Assembly (NCBI RefSeq): GCF_036785885.1 | Contig: NC_092312.1 | Coordinates: forward strand, 11,240,001-11,304,000 | Length of the DNA: 64,000 bases | Source of the DNA: Coffea arabica | Lineage: Eukaryota > Streptophyta > Magnoliopsida > Gentianales > Rubiaceae | Direction of reading: 5' to 3' | Shown here: positions 35,699 through 48,777 of the stretch, piece by piece | Numbering within the stretch: the stretch's first letter is position 1 | Layout: every line of letters begins with the position of its first letter | Notes under the pieces: model-generated | Database searches by the model: none | What the model was told of the DNA's origin: nothing | What the model saw: the letters and a program-made list of their open reading frames with translations, nothing else | Made by a program: the position numbers and the translations under genes

Positions 35699-38500
35699 TC
35701 ACATTGAGCCTGAGGATGTACTTGAATTTGGGTCCATGGCGCTCTTTGGAAAGGAATGATGTTGATGAGAAGGCCATCGAATTCGCTCAGGAGGACAAGG
35801 CACAGGAGCTGGGTGCGCTATAAAGGTAGGCATGTCTTCTCCAGGCATTAGAACAGACACCTCTCTGGCACTTGTAGGCATCTGAAATATTTCGACAAAA
35901 AGAGTCACAAGGACTTCCAAGAGTGTATTTCACAAAGGGCATCAATTATTTTATGAGAAATTCTACAATGTGGTATACCACAATTCGTAGAAACAAGAGT
36001 GTGACCCATGAGATACCGCAAATGCGGTATACACATGGTAGATGATCCCATAATTTTATACCAAATAGGAGTTACTGAACAATCTGTTGTAAATTGCAAA
36101 ACGCATGGCACATAGAAACATGCTTTTATCAAAGAAGCAGCATATTTTGTTCATTGAAAAGAGGACTGAAAAGGTAGCTAGCTCTCTATCGGTACTTGAC
36201 CGATGGAAGTTTTTACGAAATGATGAAGGAAAGTGGAAAGTGTGGAGTGCAGGTAAAGTTTGGTCACTGCAGGATGGTGACCATCATGATCTGATTAACT
36301 GTGTATCATAGTTAGAACCTCGGCTACTCCTATTTGCTTCCACTAAGCAATCTTGGAAAAAGGGCAACTGCATGCTGAGCAAATTCGTGCTCTTGTAAAA
36401 AATGCAACCATGGAGAGAAAAGCATAAGCATCCAATTATGACCCAAGTAACATAGATTGTCACGCAAACCTGAGGAAACAGAAGCTGGAATGCTCATTTT
36501 TGTTTCGGGATCAATAAAATCCAGGCGAAATGTTACCTCTGTTACCGTTGAAGCCTGAGGGTATTGGAAGCAGGTAAATGTGGGGAAAGAATTTCACCAG
36601 AAACTGGTAAAAACTGTACCAGACAACAATGCTTGAATTTGCAAGCACGTCATTGTCCATACAATTTAGCAAAGAAAATCACTAAACAGTATAAACCACA
36701 CAATTTGCTCGGTATTAAATGCCATGCTGAGAAGCCAGCACAATCTAGGTATGCGACTCTTTATTACTAAAATGTTTGCAGGATAGAACAAGAATTTGGT
36801 TAAACAACCAAGCACATGAAAACTTTACAAACAAACAGATCAGAGAAGAATAGAAATTCAAAAGCTTATGGCCAGATATGCCTTTTTTTAAATGATAATA
36901 ACATAGATGGAATGAATTTCAAGATTAATGGTGACGGGCCAAGTGGAATTTAAGTACAGGTGGTGGGCCAAAAATGGACCAGAATGATGGAGCTTCATGC
37001 AGCATAAAGTCCCAAATCTCATTAATGGGTAGCAATCGACCAGCTAACAACTTCACTGATGGGCCATTGACAAAAAAATATATCAAATCAGAGGGAGTGT
37101 TTTCTGGGGCATACAAACTTAAGGAACATGCACATGCAGACCTGTCAAGGATCTCAAATGGTAAAAATTGTCCAGAGCAGTCAATGCAGCCTTTCACTTT
37201 ATGCCTTTGAAGTTTTTCCTCCTTCTGCCAATTCTTTAGCTGAAATGCGCAGAGGCTAAGACAATATGAAGCCGGATTCATTTTTTTCTGAAACAAGGGC
37301 CAAAGGACACCAAACTTTTTTTTTTGCATAAGCTCTGAGAATCCTTGCAGGTTCTAGGAATGTATTGCATCCCAGAGGAAGTAATTAGTTTTCCAACAAT
37401 GCGGAAATGTATTTTGGAAATTCACCATCCATACGTTCTGACTTCTGATATGATAGAAGACGCCGTATTGATCCCATAAACTTACAAACTCCCCGTCCAC
37501 CCAACACAGAGGCCGGAAGGTTATTTCCACAAAATTTATAGTGGCATTCCAAATTAAACAATAGCACATGATTGGATTGGTACCAATCCAATCCAATCAT
37601 CATAGCGATTGAGGTGTATTTAGATGAAGAAGCAACCTAAACCAGAAAAGGAAAAGGAGAAGACAAAAGGAACTAGACAATGAAGAAAAAAGAGACGCCT
37701 AAAAATTGACATCTAAACGATTATTGTAAACTGCCCGAGGAAAAAGAGCTCTCATAGAAAAGTTTCAAATAACTTCAAGATAACCTGAATTAAAAGAAAC
37801 CTAAATGATGGTGGAAACAGGTCTGAACACAGACCTGAAAACACAAAAACAAGGAAGAAAGGAATGTTTTTTAATGGGCACAAACAAGGAGAGCAGAAAA
37901 AGAATGAAAGAAGCGAAAAATGGCTAAGAAACCAATTAGCGGAAGAGAAGTGCCAAACCCCCAAAATTAACAGAGATGGCCATAATCTACGGAAATACAA
38001 ACTGACAAAATCCAGACCACGAATAAGCATTAACTGACAAAATCCAAACTTTCATCCATACTTGAGACTGCCAGGCAATCCCACACAACCAACTCCAATC
38101 AAATCCCAAGAAGTCACAAAGTTATGGTCATTCTTTGACTGCTAGTAGAAAACTTATCGTATCCAGACAAGACAAAAACAATAAATAACACAAGCAGCTA
38201 AAAAGCACTTACTTTGGGTGATGGATGACAAAGTTTTCCTGCAAACCCAATATGGGACTCGATGTCATGAGGATGTCTGCGCCCAGCAGACGGTGTCAAA
38301 GCTGATGATGTTGGTCTGAGGAACCTCTCAAAGATCGCCATTACTAGAAACATTGAGATGAGAATTGCAGTGGCCACAAACCCAAAAGACACAGCATTGA
38401 CTGAGTTATCAAAGTGCCTCCAGTGATCATCTTTTTGTATGTAAAGTGGTGCACCATTTGGTGACCATCCCATTCCCTCTTCTGCTCCTCCTCCTCCCAT
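35699..38500 (-). CDS. Small one-span membrane protein, conserved in plants, two exons, 156 aa
   Basis: Exon 1 is 38213-38500 (96 codons, ending AAA/GTAAGT). Exon 2 is 35699-35881 (acceptor TATTTCAG/ATG, 60 codons plus TGA). Both are in phase 0. The protein starts MGGGGAEEGMGW and has the conserved block KDDHWRHFDNSVNAVSFGF. A hydrophobic helix at about 36-57 (SFGFVATAILISMFLVMAIF) is followed by ERFLRP. Exon 2 supplies REVSVLMPGEDMPTFIAHPA, then PVPCPPERIRWPSHQH, a Pro/His-rich tail. The family is found across plants but I know no defined function. The 2.3-kb intron is unusually long for such a small gene. The upstream T/C-rich part (38501-38830) is probably the leader. Confidence 0.85.
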
Positions 38501-40134
38501 CTTTTTTCTACACCTTTAAGAACTCCAAATTTCAGAACTAGGAAAAAAGGGTAACAATCACAAACATAATGTGGTGATCAAAAGACTGAGAGAACATATG
38601 CAAGAAGACAGTTATGGCAGTTCAAAAAGATGGGGAACTAAATGAGAAGCTTGACTAGAAAATGCTTTTTGAAGCAAGAACAGTGGTTAAAATGCTGAGG
38701 AGAGTGAGGACTGAGGAAAGGGTACAAATTTGTTGCTTCAGTCTTGAGACAGAGATGTTGAAGAAGAGAGAGCTTTGGGATTTGGACAGAGAAAAGTTAG
38801 ATAAGGAGTAAGGAAGGCTTGTGCTATACTGCTGCGGTTTGTGCGTTTTATCGTTCTTCCATTCAGTCATTTAGCTGTGCAGTGAAAAAGAAGTTGAATA
38901 CTTTGGAAATATGAAAGCATCTAAGTGAATTTCTTTGGAGTGGATCGCTATTCAGGATTTCTTGAAATTTCACTCAAAGGTGCAAATATATTCCTTTCAT
39001 TCGGTAACAGTTCAGTCCCTCCAAATTTTCTATTGACTTCATTGACCCCCTTTTTTTCAGTATACAGTAAGAATAAGATTAGACGTAAAATAGAATTTAT
39101 GATATGTCAAAAAAAAAACAAAGAATGAATAACTGTTGCGTTTGTGTGCTGAATGCTGACTGTTTGACATATGAGTCGTCGTTTCTTTTACAGAGGCAGG
39201 CAAGCCTAAAGAACTTAAGCCTTAACTTCTGGACTAATTTGATATACTACTATTAACTACTCTATTTTGGCAATATTTCAGCTACTTTGTCCTCCCAAAT
39301 ACAAAAACCCCACCTAATAAGAACCCCTTCCCTTAATTGAAGGCATAGGTGTCATAAATAAAACTCCACTAGTTTGACCTCTAGTTAGGTAGTGCCTTAT
39401 TGGCCTAATTGGATTCTTAGGACTTTCCAAGAAGTAGTTACCTGCGGGCTCCCTCCTAATTTTTTCGACACGCATGCACAGGTTCCGGAACTCCCCCATT
39501 CCCCTTTCTAGTTTTCCACATTTTTTCTGCTCAGGGCTGCTTTTGTACCAAAATAAGGCATAAGGTGGTGGTACCGGCTAACCGGGCGTCCAATGGCTAA
39601 TCTAAAATGAATAAAATTACCATAATTGATGAATTTCAGTATCTGAGAGGTGAAGTCTTTAATTTTAGAAAACTTCTGGTACGGAAACAATTTTATAAAT
39701 AACAAAAAAAAGATCATTTCAAATAAACCAACAAAAAGTGGGGTGAAATTTTGACTATTTGTACTTCTCGTGACTTTTTACAACACTAGTCAAAACTAAA
39801 TTAATGCTTTTAATGTGAAACCATGTTATAAACTAAAATGGTTCGAGCTTCACAAACAAGAATATTTTCAATTGAAACGACAATTTCTTTCTTGGATTTT
39901 GCATTTGTTTTGGTTTTACTACATTTTCTCAAAACATTGAACATTTTAAATATGAGTTACAATTTTTATAGTTCCAAATTGATTTCCTAAGTGTAATTGT
40001 CTTAAGGTTAGGCATGTCATTTAGTATGCAAATCCTTTAGAAATAGATTTCTGCAAATGTTTCGCATTATCATTCCCAACTAACACAATAATCCCTTCAA
40101 ATTTTATGAAATTAGGAGATTGTTCGAAAGAATT
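38501..40134. other. Promoter side of the membrane-protein gene and intergenic sequence
   Basis: 38501-38870 probably holds the leader and core promoter of the minus-strand gene. The rest is AT-rich with no recognised gene or bounded repeat. Confidence 0.45.
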
Positions 40135-40463
40135 ACTCCCTCCGTCCCATTTTGATAGTCCCGTTTTCCTTTTTCGTCTGTCCCAAATTGTAGTCCACTT
40201 TTCAATTGAAAAATGTAGTTGTACTTTAATTTTCCTGAAATACCCTTATTCAATGTAAGTTGTTGTTACTATAAACTTACCCCATTTAATGAGAGTTGAT
40301 TCTTTTTTTACTATCAATTCAAATTCCCATAAAGTTGTACCATATTTAATGTGAGGGTATTTTAGAAAAATAGCAATTTAAATTTATTTTTCCAACAAAG
40401 TTAACTGCTTTTTCTTAAACTGTGTGAAAAAAAAATGGAACTATCAAAGTGGGACGGAGGGAG
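40135..40463. mobile_element. Stowaway-type MITE, complete, 329 bp
   Basis: It begins CTCCCTCCGTCCCATTTTGA and ends TCAAAGTGGGACGGAGGGAG, perfect inverted ends of about 20 bases, with TA on both sides (40133-40134 and 40464-40465). These are the hallmarks of Stowaway/Mariner-type MITEs. It is non-coding. Confidence 0.92.
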
Positions 40464-41282
40464 TATATTACATCCAAAGCACATATAAATTATTTGCAAT
40501 ACTTACTACATAGAAAAAACTCATAGATATGATGGAAATATATTGGGTTTGTTTGAGTTGGTCAATTTTAAACTCCCCCTTCCCTCCAACCAAAAAAAAA
40601 ATCTATAATCGTAAAAAAAATTTTTATTTTTTTATTTCACATACATATTGGTCCTACATTAGGGGAAGGGAGCGGGTCTAAGAAGACCCAAGAGTAATCC
40701 AGATGGGACTGAACTATCACTGGACCAAACGAGTGCACTACGCACTCGCCTGATGATCGCCAGCAGCCCAAAAGTTGGTGACCTGGTTACGTAACACATA
40801 ACTTGCAAGAGTTAGAGTTTGTCGTCTTCACTTCACACTTATAAACTCTCGGAAAAATGACTCTGTTTGGTTTCTCCATTTTTTAAAAAATAAGTTTTTT
40901 GTATATAATACTATAATAATGCACAAGCAAATACAATTCAAAAAATACATATCTATACAATATATCAAAAACAATTTCAAGTACACAAAAATATTAAAAA
41001 ATAAAATATACACTATTTTCTTGTTTCATCTATCACCACCACCATCACCCCCCACCCACTATCTTACTTCTCTTTCTCTTTCTCTTTCCTCCTCCTCTCT
41101 TCCCTTTCCCGCCATAGCCCACCTCCTCCTCCTAGCCTCAACTAGATTGGAGAGAGGAAGGAAAGGTAGGGGTAGGGTGTAACGAGAAAGGGCAGAGAAA
41201 GGAAAGGGAGGAAGAAGGACGGGGAGAAGAGTGAAGGAGGGAGAGAGGGGATGGTGAGGGTAGTGGGTAATAGTGGTGGGTG
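40464..41282. other. Intergenic region with adjoining pyrimidine and purine tracts
   Basis: A C/T-rich tract (about 41047-41140, with repeated TTTCTC) is followed by a G/A-rich tract (about 41145-41280), so the two could pair or form a triplex-prone segment. No gene was recognised. Confidence 0.5.
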
Positions 41283-41731
41283 TAGGGGTGCTAGCAAGTC
41301 AAGCTGCTCGCGAGCTACTCGCGAGCAGCTTGATCAAAAGCTTGACTCGATCTCGGTAAAATCGAGCTCGAGCTCTCGAACTACTCGTTAAATTTAACGA
41401 GTCGAGTTCGAGCTCAAGAAATAAATACTCGAGTGCTCGTCGAGATTAATCGAGCTTTCATATTTTATTTATATTATATATTTATATTATATTATATATT
41501 ATATATTTTTAAAAAAATTATAGATTTATTTCAAAACTTGAGCTCAAGCTCGAGTAGCTCGGACTTGATATTTACTCGAGCTTACTCGAGCTCGAGTTTA
41601 GTTTTATTTCATCGAGTCGAGCTCGAGTCCAAATTTTTTTACTCGATCGAGCTCGAGTAGCACAAATTTTGATCGAGCTCGAGCTCGAGTATGGTGCTAC
41701 TCGAGCTCGACTCGGCTCGATAGCACCTCTA
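41283..41731. mobile_element. hAT-like MITE with 8-bp duplication GGTGGGTG, 449 bp
   Basis: The left end TAGGGGTGCTAGCAAGTC pairs with the right end, reverse-complemented, TAGAGGTGCTATCGAGCC. GGTGGGTG flanks both sides exactly (41275-41282 and 41732-41739). The body is packed with GAGCTCGAG palindromes. It is related to the 33497-33869 element. Confidence 0.88.
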
Positions 41732-41933
41732 GGTGGGTGGAATGTTAATTTTTAAAAAAATATTCCAAAAATTTTTAAACTTTAAAAATACCCTAAAATA
41801 TATCACAAAAATATATCCAAAAATATCACTAAAAACATCTACAGTAAAAAATTTTCATATACATTGTTACAGTAAAATATTTCAAAACACCCTAAAAAAT
41901 AGCTAATAACATTTGTAAAAATGACTTGGTAGC

Positions 41934-42982
41934 AATGTTTTGAAAATCGGGCCAAACTGGTTGAACAGCGAACCGGCCATGGCACTGGTCCGGTTCTATG
42001 TTAGGATTGACCATGCTAGAAAATCGATCAAAAATCGGTTCAACCGTGAAACCGTCAAAACCGGATTGAACTGTTTTTTTTCCCGATTTTCGAGTTTTTC
42101 TCTCTTTCTCTTTTTTTTTTTATTTACATTTTGCAAAATATAGCTTTCAAGATTCGAACTCATGATCTTTGTAATAGAAGACCAATATAGTAATTGTTGC
42201 ACTATCACATCTTATTAATTTTTTTTATAACTTATTTATATAAAACAAACACTCATATTTCTTTTTTCCATTTTTCTTACAAAATCTCATTCTCTCATGG
42301 TTTTTTTTTTTTAATCTTCAACTCTCTCTCTCTATCCTTTTTCTTTTGTCACTCCCTTTTTAATCAAACATCTTTATTTTTAATTTATTGATGTTTTCTT
42401 ACATCTTTTAATTTTATTTTTGTCCATTAAATTAAAAAAGTTAAAAAAGAATTTTTTTAACCCAAATTATTTAATGCCACAACCACTTATTTTTATCTCA
42501 TTTTTTGTTTCTTATCAAGTTTGCATTTCTATTTTCGATTATCTTGATTTCTTTCGAACTCCAAACTTTTTTTTTTAAATTGCAATCTCTAAATCCCAAA
42601 ACGTAAATTAAAATTTAAGTTCACAATGTTTAAATTCTCATAGACGTGAATTTTGTATAATTTCAAAATATTGTGATATTTTTGGGTTGGATTTAAGATT
42701 TTTTGGTAGATATAATTGCAATTGAGATGAAATTTATTTATTTTAACTTATAATTCAAAAATAAATAATTTATTTTTAAAAATCCAAGTTATTCAAAAAT
42801 AGTAAACTTTTCATCATGTAAAGTATTAAATTAGTCCATTACATGTCTTATTTTGTACATATATATTTATATAACTTATTTTTTAAAAAAATTCATTGAA
42901 CCAAGATTGAACCGGTCCGACCGATTGAACCTCGACCCTTTCATTTCACAGGTTCAATTAACGGTCCGATTTTTAGAACATT
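41934..42982. mobile_element. Inverted-repeat element related to the 15646 element, 1.05 kb
   Basis: The left end AATGTTTTGAAAATCGGGCC matches the reverse complement of the right end (AATGTTCTAAAAATCGGACC). Both sub-terminal regions carry GGTTCAACCG-like blocks. The interior is AT-rich and has no transposase. A TTGGTAGC/TGGCTAGG resemblance at the flanks is too weak to call a target duplication. Confidence 0.75.
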
Positions 42983-45305
42983 ACTGGCTAGGTTTACCAT
43001 TCGTTGCACAAAGTATGAGAAGAATTCTGGTATGTGGCAACCAAGTAGGGATGTCCTGTACTTGTAGGTCAGCCAACAGTCAATCTAATAATTGCAGATC
43101 TAATCTTACACGAATAGACACAGTCTAATGGCTCCAAAGGAAATGATGCAATATTATTTTCAACATGGACATAAAAGATAAACTAATAAACTTTTCTTGC
43201 ACCCAATTACTGAAGCATGTTTCGGGCAAATATAGAGCAAAGATTGGGAATTGACCCACTCAACCCCAACAATTTCATTTTCAGCTCCCAAAGTGCAGCA
43301 GAGAAAATGAGAGGACGCCTTACCCAGAAGAAAAAAAAAACCCAAAAAGGAAAAAGAGAGAAAAAAATAAAATAATTAATTAAGCAAGACGCCAAGGCCC
43401 AATCAATAATCAAACTCCAGAGTACCACTTTTACATCCGATGAATAGGTCCACTACTTATACCAACGGTCCCTGCCAGCTCCATTACTACACCTTTTTCT
43501 AATAACAAAGTTAATCTTGAGGGGCCCAGCCCAATAACTGCCCTTTTTGTCTATTGTCTCCTACTTAGTCAGGTCGAATTACAATAACATCCCCAGACCC
43601 AAGTACTCTGCACTTTTGTTGATGTTGATGAGGGGGGGGGCATTATTGGAGTAAAAGCGAAACATATGGGCCTAAATCCATCTGCCAATGTCCAATACTA
43701 AATTTCAGCAACATCTGAGGAACTTGGGGAGAGGAAAGTACTAAAGTGGCGGAAGTACCACATTAGTAAGCAGTAGAGCTTCTACAACAAAAGTGTTGGT
43801 AAAGTATTTAAGCTGCGCCTGCCTCCATAATAAAACATGCAACATGCAGCGCAAATTGTGGTCCCTGGAATTGCAGGACTCTTACAACTAAGCCGCTCGC
43901 CAAAAGCAAATTTTGGTGCCCACCTACTTGGACAAGATGACTTGGCGTCCGACATGGCAGGTTGAGGGCTTTTATTGCAGGTATGGTATTTGTCTACATT
44001 GACCAAGCAATAATGGTTTGGAGCTGATTGATCTAATCCTTGAAGGATGCATATTATTATTACTCGGCTGGATTTAGTGTTTGTTTGTTTAAACAAATAA
44101 ATGGTAATTCGATTTGTAATTTAGGGCTCGTTTGAGAAGGAAAAAAAAAAATGCTTTTGAGCAGTAAAAGTGTTTACAGGATGTTTAGTAATTAATTTTT
44201 CGTAACTTAAGTATCTTAATTTTTGATAATTTAAAAGTACTTATATCAGAAGTGTTTTTTTTACAAGCCATCGAGACCTCAAATGAAACCTTAGTACGAT
44301 ACAATTTCCACTTTATAGGCACTCTAATTTCCACTTTCAAATTTAAACTAATAGCATTCATCATGGTGAGAGCGGCTGCATCCATCTCTTTCACATTTCT
44401 GTATCCATTTAACTGCTTCCCCACTAAATTGATAAAAAATAAAATAAGAGAATGGCTAAACTGATGCATACAGGTTCTAACTTGTACTCTTTTGTGCATT
44501 TATGATTTATATTACTCATATGGACACAATATTCTAAAAAAAAAGAAAGAAAGAAAATAAAATAAACTAACGGATTTATTTGGATGTCATTATTTTTAAA
44601 AATTAATTTTAGTGTTCTCAAACAAATTTTCTGTCGCTTTTTAACTTATAATCGTCACATTATAAAACGTTAACAATAAATAATATAATAAAATTTTTTC
44701 AATTATAATAATCATATGAGCGCTGGTACTTTTCTTGAGCCTTAATAAATTGTTCACCAATTGTCATCATCCCTCCCCTTTTGGTCGCCAAGAAACGCTC
44801 TTTAATACACGTGTCAACAAGACATCCAAATCATCATCTCCACGTGGCATTGAGGTCCCACCCGATATTAGTAGTAGTAGTATTAGTCCTTGTACAAGGG
44901 GTAAATTAGGAAAGTCAAGAATAAAAGCGTAAAGCTTCATTCCTACTCCTACTCGATACATCAGCTCTAAAAAATGTCGGCCCTTTCAGGTTTTCGCCAA
45001 CAAATGGGACATTTATTTCTCGAGATTGTCCCCCAATCGAGCGGTCCAGATCCTCTGGAAAGATCAACGGGCTTGGACCGTTGGATCGCTTAGTCCCGTA
45101 GTCAACGCTCCAGATGAGTCAAAAGAAACTCGGGAAGCCCGCGTGCGTATGAGCAGCAATTGCACGTGAGGGTTGCGTGTGGGTGGGGTGGGGACCATTG
45201 GTTTCTCTGAGACTCTGACTTCTGCTGGGTGGTTAGGGGCTTGCGGCCGCGGAAAGTAGGGCCGAAGCGGTTTTGTGGGAGACTGTGTTTTCTTCTTTTA
45301 TTCTT
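42983..45305. other. Intergenic region
   Basis: There is no supported gene over 2.3 kb. The short frames on both strands have no family features. Poly-G (about 43633-43640) and (TAG)n words near 44870-44883 are present. The last nine bases are the left copy of the duplication TTTATTCTT. Confidence 0.45.
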
Positions 45306-46669
45306 GGGATAATTTCAGAAACATCCCCTGAGGTTTCCAGTAATTTCATTAACCTCCCCTAAGGTTTTGAAAATGACATAAACCTCCCTTGAACTTATAG
45401 TTGTAGTAACATGATCAGCCAAATGAGCATTAAAAAAATATTTTGAGGAGTGAGATGATATTTGTGTTCTACATATACCCTTTTTGCTTATCCACAACTT
45501 GTATTAGTAAATAATGAAAACTATTAAAAGAGACGTACATAATTAGTAAATTCTAGTAGGTGTAATAGCAATTAGAAAAAGTACAGTAACAACAACTTGA
45601 AGCGTTAGTTTGCACAAATGGCTAGTGCAATGGCCATATTTTAAGTTTCTTTCAAAAGCATATAAACGGCTCAAGCAACTCAAGAAATAATTTATTTTTG
45701 GTGTGATTATCAAATTTTGAGGTACTAAAAAATGGCAAAGCTGTACCAACCAAAGGCCATAGTTAACATGATACTCATCATAAATATCACACTAGGTCTT
45801 GTATCTATATTCATCCAAAATATAATATCAATTGGATAAACTCTAGTAACAAATATAAAAGTGCTACGACATTGTATCAACCATTTAAGTCTTTTCTGAT
45901 TATGTAAGAAGTAAACCAATAGTACTTGTCAGTTGGATTGTATTTGGAAGAAATGTATGACTATTATTGTTTGATGACTACTACTGTACCTTTACTAAGA
46001 GATAATAATCAACAAAATATTAGTTGAACTAGTTAGTAAGGCGACATAAGTTACTTAACATTAGTTCAAATTTGCTATAATTGTAGTAGTTGTAGTATTA
46101 CATAACTATCGATGCAATCCAAGATAGTTTCAAACACCATCTGCCCTAGATGAATGAGGTAGATGGTGAGGATTACAAAGCCAAATTTCATGACCATTGA
46201 TTGTTTGTCACTAATGCCAACCATATACAAAAGCATGAGTGGTTAGCATGTCAATAATCTTAATGCAAATCAGCATATTTTAACTTGAGGGGAGCCATGT
46301 TTTTTTCCTTCTTTTCCCTCCATTTTTCCATCTTCTCCAAGTTTTCGTATAATATTTTCCTTGTGTTGCTCTTTGAAGTGATGTCCAATCACAAAAAGTG
46401 GCTCCATATTGGTGCATCAATTAATGCCATTTCTTAAATGTAGTTACATTGGCTTATTAGAGATAAAACTACGGTTAATATCATTAATTAGTTCATTTAT
46501 TTAATGACCTAATTATATTTTTCCAGAAATTGGTTTCTTATCACCCTTTTATGCATAAGGGCAAAGTAGTAAACTCATTCCAGGTTACATCAGCAATAGG
46601 CTCCAAAATCAGTTGAGGAAAGGTCAGTGTTATTTTCGAAACCTCAAGAGAGGTCAATGAAATTATCCC
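45306..46669. mobile_element. Mutator-like non-autonomous element with 9-bp duplication, 1.36 kb
   Basis: It starts GGGATAATTTCAGAAACATC and ends, reverse-complemented, GGGATAATTTCATTGACC. CCTCTCTTGAGGTTT-like sub-terminal blocks occur at both ends. TTTATTCTT flanks it exactly (45297-45305 and 46670-46678). A 9-bp duplication points to the Mutator superfamily. No transposase frame is inside. A relative lies at 50231-50983, and similar CCTCCCCTGAGATTT words occur at the right window edge. Confidence 0.85.
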
Positions 46670-46678
46670 TTTATTCTT

Positions 46679-48777
46679 TAACCACCTCTTTCTGTTGGTA
46701 TCCGTTGCAATTTGGGAGAAACAAAATCAGATAAATGCTAATTCTAGACGCAGTTTGAGATTGCAGTGGCTTATAAAAAATCACATTTAATACAGATAAT
46801 TTTAATAAAATTATTTTTAAGCTTTCAACAACTTGACGTGCTTTTAACAAATAAAACTGCCTTTAAGTTATCTTTAGATATGTGTTATGGATTGAGTATC
46901 ATGTTCTGCCTTTTACTGCTATAAATGAATAAGAATTTTAAATATTAACTAAAATTACTCTCACCTTAAAAAAATTGTAGAAATTGAACTTTAAAAGTTG
47001 GCTAATTTGACAACAAAAGCATTAAACTTGACATTGCTTAGTGTTTATACCTTTTTTTTAAATGCAAAATGCAGTCATTTACGCGTATCAATTTTTAATA
47101 TAGAGCGACTTTTATGTACAACAAATGAAATATATTCTTAATTTGGATTGTCTTTTTTTTAAAAAAAAAAATTACGTCTTTGTGAATATATTTTTGGATC
47201 ATTTTTTTTTATCTCGTATACATCATATTTTTATAATATATTTTTTTATAAAAATTTTAAAAAATAGCAGTACTGATGGGATACATCATTTATTGTAGCT
47301 TCATACGCTTTTATACTCATAGAATTTCAATGCTATAAGTGACTAAGCACGGAAAATGTTTGTTTCAGTAGCTCCGATTGGGGGCTAACTCTGTCTTGTG
47401 TTTTGGGAGTGTGTGTCAGATGGGTGTGGACCTGTGAATGCTGGGTCAGGTGGTGGGGCTGGTGAGGCGGAGCTCATGGGTCATAACTCATAAGGGTTCA
47501 CGTGAAAGACCTTTTTTCGCTTTTCTTGGCTCCTACTACTGAGTGAGATTAGAAGAAGAAGATACTTTCTCTACTTTTCATGAGCAAGAGAAAAGGATGA
47601 ATTGATGCTCGAATTGCACTCGGCCTCTCCTCTATTTAAATAGAAGCCACAAATCTTGTCTTGGCCCAATATTAAGCCTTAAAAAAAAAACATAGTAGAA
47701 AAGATGTTGGCCCAAAACATGTCACACTATGATTGGTCTTTGTGGGCCAAGTTTTCTCACATCATAATCATATCATTGCTTTTTGGGGGCTTGATTGATT
47801 TTGCCGAAATTTTATGTGGTCATAATTTTCTGGAAAGAATGGTCAAAAGTCCAAAAAACCAAATGGGTGAAATCAGAGCATACGGGACAGAAACATAGGA
47901 TTCAGTTTTTGCATGTGGTCAAAAGAAGAGGTACTTGATCATGGAGGAAAGTAAAAGAAAGTGAAAATAGATTGGGTCATTGGAAGGTTGTAAAAGTCCT
48001 TTTACGAGTTGGGTCTTTGTGCGATTTCTATTTGATTCAGTATGACCATTCTTTCATGCAGACCATTCATGGGGACAACTTGGGTCCATAGGGGAAGCAT
48101 TTTGTGTTAATGGCATGAGTTCTTGATCGCTAGTGAAATGATTTAAAATACTTATTAGTTGAAAAGGAGATAATCATGGGCAATAAAAACTGATTTAGTG
48201 TCACCTAATCTCAAACTGTAGGGCCCAACTGAATGAAGAAAGGGAAAAAAAAAAGATTAATTAAATTGTTTTAATTAATCTTTTTTTTTTTTTTTTTTTT
48301 TTTTGTGGAAAGGGGGGTGGGGGGCAGATTTAGAAAGTCATCTAAAAACACAATCAAGGGCAGGGAGGGAACACTGTTTGATTACTCTAAAGTAGGCCCT
48401 TAGGAGGCAGCATCATTGGTTGACTTAATGAACATGCCATCCAGGGGCTATGAATGGATTGCTTGTAAATAACCAGACCTGACATAATCATGATTTAAAT
48501 TGCTAATCCTGTTCCTGTTTTGGAATGACATATCAGTCACAAATTTCGGCTGCATTGTGCAGAGTTGGAATTGCGAAGAAGAAAGTATCTCAAATCAAAT
48601 GTCCCTCGTGATCATTTTCAATGTAGAGAGATAGGTAAGGATTTTTTTTTTTTATTTTAATTTTTTTGGGTTGATTAGGTAACTAAACATACAGTAGAGG
48701 AAACCCTTGTTCAGTAACCTGGAAAATTGCATCCACTAGGCAAAATCAAAGCCTTAAAGGACACCAAAATGAACTAT
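46679..48777. other. Intergenic region and 3' flank of the kelch exon
   Basis: There is no supported gene. It contains a GTTTGGATTG-type MITE fragment (about 47145-47265) and a long poly-T run near 48282-48304. The small plus-strand frame at 47704-47898 shows nothing recognisable. Confidence 0.45.

Noticed and set aside
36925-37329. 134-codon minus-strand frame called as a gene
   Set aside because: It sits within the intron of the membrane-protein gene and has no recognisable family; kept only as a low-interest finding.
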